A DNA stretch of 10,325 nucleotides from Paranoxybacillus sp035645275 (GTDB lineage Bacteria; Bacillota; Bacilli; Bacillales; Anoxybacillaceae), in NCBI GenBank assembly GCA_035645275.1, contig DASQMX010000035.1, positions 1 through 10,325 on the forward strand, in the 5' to 3' direction. The notes below the pieces were generated by a model, which saw only the letters and a program-made list of their open reading frames with translations, was not told the origin of the DNA and did not search any database. The position numbers were made by a program, and so were the translations under genes. Positions 5,410 to 10,081 of this stretch are shown piece by piece (positions within the stretch are counted from its first letter, which is position 1; every line of letters begins with the position of its first letter).

Positions 5410-5816
5410 GTGAAAAAGAAAATATGGTTATTTTCCTCTATCTTTACAGTATGTTTATCAACTTATCTTTATTTTTATTCACCAAATGTTCATCAGGATA
5501 TGAAAAAACGGATATTGATTCATATCAAATTGTTGAACGTAATAAAGAATGGGTTATTGTTTTCGACAGAGGAATAAATGAATCGGTGCTAAATAGTAAT
5601 AACATCTATGTTTTAGACGATAGAAATAACCGTATCCCTGTAAAAATCCAACGTGAAGATAATGTAACAATAAAAATTCTTCCTCCTAAAGAAGGTTATA
5701 AAACGGGAAGTAATTATTATTTATTCATAAACAAGGATTTAGACTTAGAACATTCGGGCAAAGATACACAACAAAAAGAATATAAAATTGCCTTTAAGGT
5801 TGACAAAAATGTATAG
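5410..5816 (+). pseudogene. Exported Ig-like (SbsA-type) protein with a frameshift after the signal peptide
   Basis: The likely start is GTG at 5410, six to seven bases after GGGGTG. It opens with a good signal or anchor peptide, MKKKIWLFSSIFTVCL then STYLYFYSPNVHQ. That frame then turns to nonsense and stops near 5576. The adjacent frame supplies the mature domain from about 5500: YQIVERNKEWVIVFDRGIN, NNIYVLDDRNNRIPVKIQ, TIKILPPKEGYKTGSNYYL and a final KIAFKV strand. This order (a new-strand start, NIYV, VKI, LPP-x-x-GY, YLFI) matches the bacterial SbsA/Big_5-type Ig-like domain found in Bacillus surface proteins. A single-base indel between about 5490 and 5510 explains the split. Alternatively the downstream frame is used alone from GTG 5403, but that start has no proper ribosome binding site and its hydrophobic N-terminus lacks the usual basic start. 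Confidence 0.65.
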
Positions 5817-5844
5817 TTTTTTAATAAAAAAGCACCTAATGAAT

Positions 5845-6021
5845 TTAACGGGTTCACTTGCGGGAGAGAAAATACAAAATAACGTACAATTTAGCATATT
5901 AATTCGCACCTGAATTGATATGCTTTTTATTGTTGTTAAATCAACATTTATAGTCATTTAAGATGCGAAATAACATATCAAATCGCAATAGAAAAAAGTT
6001 AGGTGACAATAATTTTTGTCA
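5845..6021 (+). repeat. Dispersed intergenic repeat of about 176 bp, copy 2
   Basis: This copy is colinear with the one at 434-609: near-identical start AACGGGTTCACTTG(C)GGGAGAG, a terminator hairpin with AATTCGC...GAATTG, and a closing palindrome TGACAA-N6-TTGTCA (6004-6021). The hairpin stem bases differ between copies but stay paired (AGACC/GGTCT in copy 1, AGCAT/ATGCT in copy 2), which points to selection for structure. Confidence 0.75.
5893..5930 (+). terminator. Terminator inside repeat copy 2
   Basis: AGCATATTAATTC (5893-5905) pairs with GAATTGATATGCT (5912-5924), 12 Watson-Crick pairs and one G-T, with a six-base loop, followed by TTTTATTG. It is 77 bases after the stop of the Ig-like protein gene and probably ends its transcript. 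Confidence 0.75.
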
Positions 6022-6048
6022 TTATGTTAATTTGGGTGTTAAAAGTAG

Positions 6049-6065
6049 TGACAAAAATGTTGTCA
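6049..6065. promoter_or_regulatory. TGACAA-N5-TTGTCA palindrome
   Basis: TGACAA (6049-6054) and TTGTCA (6060-6065) are a perfect 6+5+6 inverted repeat. It lies about 44 bases, centre to centre, from the palindrome closing the repeat at 6004-6021. Two near-identical palindromes about four helical turns apart could bind a dimeric regulator, but no promoter or adjacent intact gene supports a target. Confidence 0.35.
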
Positions 6066-6262
6066 GTTCGCACGTCATTTTTAATGGATTTTAACTTTTG
6101 TACCTCAAAAAGGAACCCGTTAGTAAGAAAACGAGATCTATTCTTAGTTTACTTCCCGATTTAGATAAGGGAGAAAGTCTATCATAAAATTACCAATTAA
6201 ATTGCCACCATTGGCATTTACACATCATTTCGGCAGGTTTAGTGATTTAGAAAGTAATATAA

Positions 6263-6481
6263 ATGACGCTTTTGAAGTTAAATATATTAAGTGAGAAATT
6301 AGCAGAAAATCACTATAAGATTGATATTAAACCTGCTGAACATGGAATACCGATAAGAAAACAAGATGTTGTGCAGACTTACAGATTAAAGGATGGAAGT
6401 GAAGCGGTATATATGACAATCTTTATTTTCGATTCATCGAATGTCTATAAAATTTTTTGTTGTAGAATTATAAACTTTTAG
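6263..6481 (+). CDS. Small hypothetical ORF of doubtful status
   Basis: The 72-codon frame starts with ATG at 6263. There is no convincing ribosome binding site (GAAAG at 6249-6253 is the nearest). The first 50 residues are plausible protein (EHGIPIRKQDVVQTYRL then KDGSEAVYMTIFIF). The last 20 are AT-driven (YKIFCCRIINF) and overlap the end of a minus-strand ORF. Frames upstream in other phases also look protein-like, so this may be the C-terminal scrap of a broken gene. No family is recognised. Confidence 0.3.
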   Translation: MTLLKLNILSEKLAENHYKIDIKPAEHGIPIRKQDVVQTYRLKDGSEAVYMTIFIFDSSNVYKIFCCRIINF

Positions 6482-6607
6482 TGTGGTTAATCTTATTTCC
6501 TCTAGCTTATCTAACCTATCATGAATTTCCTTAAATTTAATATCTAAATACTTGTATAACTGTTCAAAACTTTCCTGTATCAGCAAATGCAGTTTATTTT
6601 CAGCAAT
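6434..6607 (-). pseudogene. Small helical ORF with an ATT in place of the start codon
   Basis: The minus-strand frame from 6607 reads AENKLHLLIQESFEQLYKYL then DIKFKEIHDRLDKLEEIRL, an amphipathic, probably coiled-coil helix of 57 residues. A good ribosome binding site (GAGAGG) precedes the first codon at proper distance, but that codon is ATT; an ATG-to-ATT change is the simplest reading, though ATT can rarely initiate. It lies 50 bases downstream of a second minus-strand coding fragment. No family is recognised. Confidence 0.4.
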
Positions 6608-6657
6608 TATATATCCCTCTCTAATAGTTTTCTATTAAATTAATGCCTTTTGTATGT

Positions 6658-6891
6658 TCAATAAAAAGCAGGATTGAACCTTTCTACAATGGTGATGATA
6701 TCAATTATACCATTTTGTAAATGACCGTTTTCAACAGCATTTTTATTTAATTTTGCAATGACTACCTCTTCTCTAATTACCTTTGTATAGAATTTATTGT
6801 AAATTCTTAAATTTTTTTCAATAGGAATTTGTTTTTCAAGCGGTTGCAGGATTATTTTCCCTGATAAAGAAATATTAGAAAAAATAACATA
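6658..6891 (-). pseudogene. 3' fragment of an unidentified minus-strand gene, cut near the nitrilase
   Basis: This 77-codon open frame on the minus strand has no ATG, GTG or TTG start. It reads SLSGKIILQPLEKQIPIEKN, then LRIYNKFYTKVIREEVVIAK, NAVENGHLQNGIIDIITIVE and ends RFNPAFY. The composition and regular hydrophobic pattern are protein-like. The open frame stops at 6892-6894, in the ribosome binding region of the nitrilase, so the missing 5' part was probably replaced when the nitrilase arrived. The helical ORF at 6434-6607 follows it in the same direction. No family is recognised. Confidence 0.4.
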
Positions 6892-6910
6892 CTAAAGAGG
6901 AGAGTTTAAA

Positions 6911-7882
6911 ATGGCCAACAAGCAATCTATTGTACGTGTAGCGGTTGTACAGGCTGCTTCAGTGATTATGGATCGAAAAGCAAGTACGGAAAAAGCGATT
7001 TCGTTAACCTTACAAGCTGCAGAAAAAGGAGCAAATATCGTTGTATTTCCGGAAGCTTTTATTCCAGCTTATCCAAGAGGGCTTACTTTTGGAACGAGGA
7101 TCGGCAGTCGTTCACCAGAAGGGAGAAAAGACTGGTTTCGTTACTGGGAAAATTCTGTAACCGTACCAAGTGAAACAACAGAAATATTAGGAGAAGCAGC
7201 CCGTAAGGCTGGAGTCTATCTCGTGATCGGTGTAGTTGAAAGAGACAACGAGTTTAGTAGAGGGACTCTTTACTGTAGTGTTTTATTTTTTGGACCAGAT
7301 GGCACTTTGCTTGGAAAGCATAGGAAGCTAAAACCTACGGCCTCTGAACGGCTCATTTGGGGCGAGGGTGACGGAAGCACGTTACCTGTTTTCGATACGC
7401 CTTATGGAAGAATTGGAGCGTTAATTTGTTGGGAAAACTACATGCCATTAGCTAGAGTAGCAATGTATGCGAAAGGGGTTCAAATTTATATTGCTCCGAC
7501 GGCAGATTCTAGAGAACTCTGGCAATCTACGATTCGCCATATTGCAGCGGAAGGAAGATGCTTCGTATTATCTTGCAATCAGTATGTTACGAAGGATATG
7601 TATCCTACTGATTTAGCTTGCTATGAAGAACTGGAGTCATCTCCTCATGAGATGTGCCCTGGAGGAAGTGCCATTGTGGGTCCATTGGGAGACTATATTA
7701 AGGAACCTGTCTTTGGTAGGGAAGACATCCTCATAGCTGATCTTGACTTGCGTGATATCGCCTATAGTCAATTTGACTTTGATGTGGTCGGCCATTACTC
7801 AAGACCTGATGTGTTCCAACTGTTCGTGAATGAGGAGAAGAAGGATAGTGTGAAATGGGTAAAATCAACGACTTTATTATGA
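6911..7882 (+). CDS. Nitrilase (carbon-nitrogen hydrolase superfamily)
   Basis: A 323-residue cytoplasmic enzyme expected to hydrolyse nitriles to carboxylic acids and ammonia (EC 3.5.5.1 type). The Glu-Lys-Cys triad is visible: Glu48 in VFPEAFIPAYPRG, Lys139 in GKHRKLKPTASER and Cys173 in GALICWENYMPLAR. The aromatic FIPAYP and CWENYMP blocks are those of true nitrilases (branch 1) rather than amidases, and the length is close to the usual 310-370, with a short C-terminal tail ending STTLL. ATG 6911 follows AGAGGAGA with good spacing. It is intact in a region full of broken genes and looks less AT-rich than its surroundings, suggesting recent transfer. No aldoxime dehydratase or regulator is adjacent. 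The substrate cannot be told. Confidence 0.93.
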   Translation: MANKQSIVRVAVVQAASVIMDRKASTEKAISLTLQAAEKGANIVVFPEAFIPAYPRGLTFGTRIGSRSPEGRKDWFRYWENSVTVPSETTEILGEAARKAGVYLVIGVVERDNEFSRGTLYCSVLFFGPDGTLLGKHRKLKPTASERLIWGEGDGSTLPVFDTPYGRIGALICWENYMPLARVAMYAKGVQIYIAPTADSRELWQSTIRHIAAEGRCFVLSCNQYVTKDMYPTDLACYEELESSPHEMCPGGSAIVGPLGDYIKEPVFGREDILIADLDLRDIAYSQFDFDVVGHYSRPDVFQLFVNEEKKDSVKWVKSTTLL

Positions 7883-8062
7883 TGAAATGAGAATGTTCGA
7901 CTTGTGAAAGAAATAATCGTTATAGAGAGTTTACTACTAGAGTAAGTATTACCAGGTTATTAATTCGCCTAAATTGATGTGGCAGATATATTGGTACCCT
8001 TATGGGGTAAATGCTTGTTTTCTTTAGATGGACAGAATGATATTAAATGAAAATCTGTAAAT

Positions 8063-8109
8063 GACTGAAGGCTCATGACCATAAAATCATGAACCTTCAG
8101 TCCTTTTTT
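8063..8109 (+). terminator. Terminator downstream of the nitrilase
   Basis: GACTGAAGG (8063-8071) plus TCATGA (8073-8078) pair with TCATGA (8087-8092) plus CCTTCAGTC (8094-8102), a 15-bp stem with one C-A mismatch, followed by six T residues. It is strong and lies 181 bases after the nitrilase stop. Confidence 0.85.
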
Positions 8110-8142
8110 GTATAAAGAAAAAGCAAGCAAAATTTTTATATG

Positions 8143-8203
8143 TGATGTGAGTCGAAAAATTGGACATGAAGAACAGGGAGATTATGATAAGCTTAGTTAT
8201 CAT
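8143..8203 (+). mobile_element. Isolated, diverged IS end related to the IS at the left edge
   Basis: From TGATGTGAGTC onward, 52 of 61 bases match the minus-strand IS end at 141-81, including the core AAAAATTGGACA and AGAACAGGGAGATTAT. Similarity fades afterwards, although an ATGAA is still found at the same spacing (8222-8226) where the transposase start would be. The frame from there stops after ten codons and does not match the transposase, so only the terminal segment survives. It faces the opposite way to the two IS copies at the window edges. It could be the remains of an older related insertion. Confidence 0.75.
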
Positions 8204-8322
8204 TTATTCCAGTAATATAGCTATGAACGAACAAGAAAGTACTGCTGTTGTATGACTTCGTGAATGAGAATGTCCCCACGATGGTAGGTCTCAGAACACT
8301 GAAAATGGCATATGACATCTAT

Positions 8323-8354
8323 GGGGCGGAATGTATAACTTCCGTCTCTTTTTT
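8323..8354 (+). terminator. Plus-strand terminator without an evident gene
   Basis: GGGGCGGAA (8323-8331) pairs with TTCCGTCTC (8340-8348) through nine pairs including two G-T, followed by six T residues. Nothing intact on the plus strand lies between the nitrilase terminator and this one, so it is likely the tail of a lost gene. On the minus strand it has no T-run and does not serve the XRE gene. Confidence 0.6.
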
Positions 8355-8395
8355 GTTTCCGGTTTTGTCCGAACTGCTTGATAATCCAATGCTTC

Positions 8396-8734
8396 TCACT
8401 GATCTTTCCAGTCTTGCAATAGGTCCAGGAATTTGAGGATGATTTTTTGATCCTTGATGCTCATTGTTTGCAAACGTGTGACGATTTGGGACAATGTGTA
8501 CTCGTGAGAATTTGTATGGGGATTGATCGACCGAAAGAGGTCTTCTAATGAAATCTCCAGAGCGTTAGCCACCTTTTCTACACTCTCCAAAGTGGCGTTT
8601 TTCTCTCCACGTTCCAATTGTCCTATGTATGTAGTGTGGAGATTGGCTTTATGGGCTAATTCCTCTTGGCTCAATCCCTTCTCTTTACGGAAATTTCGAA
8701 TTCGCTCCCCAATAAGCTTTGGCAAATTACTCAT
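8396..8734 (-). CDS. XRE-family transcriptional regulator
   Basis: A 112-residue DNA-binding protein. Residues 8-62 form a classic XRE helix-turn-helix: IGERIRNFRKEKGLSQEELA, then HTTYIGQLERGEKNATLESV and ANALEISLEDLF. The C-terminal part (HEYTLSQIVTRLQTMSIKDQ then KIILKFLDLLQDW) is helical and probably serves dimerisation. ATG 8734 is preceded by GAGGTG with proper spacing. It is divergent from the EAL-domain gene, with 241 bases between the starts, an arrangement typical of a regulator that controls its neighbour and itself. Its length is normal and no damage is seen. It is a different protein from the broken XRE gene at 2445-2740. The ligand and targets are unknown. Confidence 0.88.
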   Translation of the reverse strand: MSNLPKLIGERIRNFRKEKGLSQEELAHKANLHTTYIGQLERGEKNATLESVEKVANALEISLEDLFRSINPHTNSHEYTLSQIVTRLQTMSIKDQKIILKFLDLLQDWKDQ

Positions 8735-8975
8735 ATTATCACCTCATAGGTAACTGTAGCTTCAATCTTTAAAATTACCAAAGAGACTATAGATATTAAA
8801 AAATTATCATGATATACTATAAATATGATTGGATATCTTTTTTATATAAGGATTGACTAGATATCAGTTTTTAATAAACTATGTCGAAAAAATCGAACAT
8901 GGATTAATTATAGGTATATATACCTATCCTATTTATTCTAACTATCTCAAATGATTTAGATAGGGAGTTTTCACC
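8735..8975. promoter_or_regulatory. Divergent promoter region of the XRE and EAL genes
   Basis: This very AT-rich region has a plausible EAL promoter, TTGACT (8853-8858), 16 bases, TAAACT (8875-8880). An 18-bp perfect palindrome, ATAGGTATATATACCTAT (8910-8927), lies 48 bases before the EAL start. A 10-bp palindrome TATCATGATA (8805-8814) lies nearer the XRE side. The divergent XRE protein is the natural candidate to bind here. Confidence 0.45.
8910..8927. promoter_or_regulatory. 18-bp perfect palindrome, candidate operator
   Basis: ATAGGTATATATACCTAT reads identically on both strands. It sits between the candidate EAL promoter and the EAL ribosome binding site, where a bound repressor would block transcription. 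Inference only. Confidence 0.45.
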
Positions 8976-9674
8976 GTGTCAGTCGCAAATGGAATACTTT
9001 TAGATGACATCATACGAAAGAAAATGTTCCATCATGTTTACCAACCAATATATGCTTTGGAAGATTGGAAAGTATTCGGTTATGAAGCTTTGTTACGTTG
9101 TAAGTTCTTCCAAAATCCCGAAAGTCTTTTTCAATTTGCAATGAAAAAAAACAGGCTGTATGACTTGGATACTTGTTCTGTTCAGCTTGCTTTGTCTTCT
9201 GTAAAAGCAAGGCACACAAGATTTGTGAATGTATATCCTTCTACTGTGCTTCACCCATTTTTTCCTAACTTTCTGAATAGCATAAAGCCTTCCAATCGAA
9301 ACATTGTGTTCGAAATCAACGAAGCAGAAAAAGTTTCGGATATGGGATCACTCAGAAAGGCAATAATTTTTTTGAAGGACAAGGGATATACCGTTGCACT
9401 TGATGATTTTGGCAAAGGAGAATCATCATTGCGAACTGTCATCGAGCTTGAGCCAGACTTTGTGAAGTTGGATCGATATTTTGCCATCGATTTAGCTGTT
9501 TCAAAAAAAAAACAAGAAGTGATTAAAATGCTTTTGGACATTTGTCAGGATAAAAATATGAAATTGATTTTGGAAGGAATTGAAGAGCCAGCGGATTTAG
9601 AAATTGCAAAAGCATTGGGTGTCCATTTTGGACAAGGATACTTATTAGGGAAACCAATTCCAATAACAGAGTAA
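8976..9674 (+). CDS. Stand-alone EAL-domain protein, probable cyclic-di-GMP phosphodiesterase
   Basis: A 232-residue protein that is essentially one EAL domain, expected to linearise cyclic-di-GMP to pGpG. In order: YQPI (22-25), the signature YEALLR (36-41), NVYPS with Asn85, VFEINE with Glu113, the DDFGKGESSL loop (Asp143-Asp144), DFVKLDR with Lys164, LEGIE with Glu200 and GQGYLLGKP with Gln220. All metal-binding and catalytic residues of active EAL enzymes appear present, so activity is likely. There is no GGDEF, PAS or membrane segment. GTG 8976 follows AGGGAG with eight bases of spacing. The next gene, 30 bases on, is a broken PilZ-domain gene, a cyclic-di-GMP receptor type, so the pair formed a signalling unit. 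Some stand-alone EAL proteins are ligand sensors rather than enzymes, which cannot be excluded. Confidence 0.92.
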   Translation: MSVANGILLDDIIRKKMFHHVYQPIYALEDWKVFGYEALLRCKFFQNPESLFQFAMKKNRLYDLDTCSVQLALSSVKARHTRFVNVYPSTVLHPFFPNFLNSIKPSNRNIVFEINEAEKVSDMGSLRKAIIFLKDKGYTVALDDFGKGESSLRTVIELEPDFVKLDRYFAIDLAVSKKKQEVIKMLLDICQDKNMKLILEGIEEPADLEIAKALGVHFGQGYLLGKPIPITE

Positions 9675-9704
9675 TTCTACTCCAAGAAAGGGTAAGTTTG
9701 TTAT

Positions 9705-10055
9705 ATGGGAATCATGGTATGGGGAAGTATACCTGTGATTTTATTGGTACCCATTCTTTTTTGGTAACAAATTGCTGGAACGACTAAAACATAAAAGGGA
9801 AAGGGAAGATCAAGGATATCAGTTTGACAGGTATGAAATTGGAATGTGATTATGATTTGCCTGTCAGAAAGGGAGTATTTTTACAACTTCATTTTGTGCT
9901 TGATAACGAGGAGTTTTCCTTTAAAGGAAAGATTGTGCGAAAAGAGGAATGGATGAATAATAATCATATATGGAATTGAATTCATTGATGTGGAAATCAA
10001 AGAACAACAACGATTATTTCAGATATTACAAAAATTAGTAGCCGAGAAAAGTTAA
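9705..10055 (+). pseudogene. Membrane-anchored PilZ-domain protein, frameshifted
   Basis: ATG 9705 (AAAGGG upstream at 9687-9692) begins MGIMVWGSIPVILLVPILF, one transmembrane segment. The frame breaks at a T-run near 9760 and resumes as NKLLERLKHKRERE. A second phase then reads KIKDISLTGMKLECDYDLPV, RKGVFLQLHFVLDNEEFSF and KGKIVRKEEW. DISLTG is the D/N-x-S-x-x-G motif of PilZ cyclic-di-GMP receptors. The preceding R-x-x-x-R part is not clearly seen, suggesting loss of sequence near 9800-9812. A third break at about 9960-9972 precedes the expected end YGIEF then IDVEIKEQQRLFQILQKLV and a stop at 10053. The gene follows the EAL gene and ends 26 bases before the IS end. Confidence 0.72.
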
Positions 10056-10081
10056 ACTTGTCGGGAATTATTACGGATTGG

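Larger units (their letters stand above)
5817..6262. other. 446-bp stretch with repeat copy 2 and tandem TGACAA palindromes
   Basis: This gap contains the second copy of the dispersed repeat (5845-6021), a second TGACAA palindrome just after it (6049-6065), and an AACGGG motif in inverted orientation (AACCCGTTAG at 6114-6123). Short open scraps at 6124-6185 (reading RSILSLLPDLDKGESLS) and 6164-6293 (reading LPPLAFTHHFGRFSDLESN) have no starts with ribosome binding sites and may be gene debris. Confidence 0.5.
7883..8395. other. 513-bp stretch with terminators and an IS-end remnant
   Basis: This contains a degenerate copy of the repeat hairpin core (ATTAATTCGC at 7959-7968 followed by AAATTGATGT), the nitrilase terminator (8063-8109), an internal IS end (8143-8203) and a second terminator (8323-8354). 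A 62-codon frame from TTG 8248 (reading YDFVNENVPTMVGLRTLKMA) has no ribosome binding site and is opposed by the XRE gene at its 3' end; it is not called as a gene. Confidence 0.55.

Noticed and set aside
5745..5957. Minus-strand frame of 70 codons spanning the Ig-like gene end and repeat copy 2
   Set aside because: Composition reflects AT-rich antisense sequence and it crosses a terminator hairpin.
434..6065. CRISPR array
   Set aside because: The repeats are few, long, unequal and not regularly spaced; no cas gene is present.
8248..8436. Plus-strand frame of 62 codons downstream of the IS remnant
   Set aside because: TTG start without ribosome binding site, crosses a terminator (8323-8354), and its end overlaps the XRE gene antisense.
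8523..8753. Plus-strand frame over the XRE gene
   Set aside because: Antisense shadow of a clear helix-turn-helix protein.
9010..9541. Minus-strand frames (9010-9219 and 9251-9541) over the EAL gene
   Set aside because: The EAL frame has every family motif; these are shadows.
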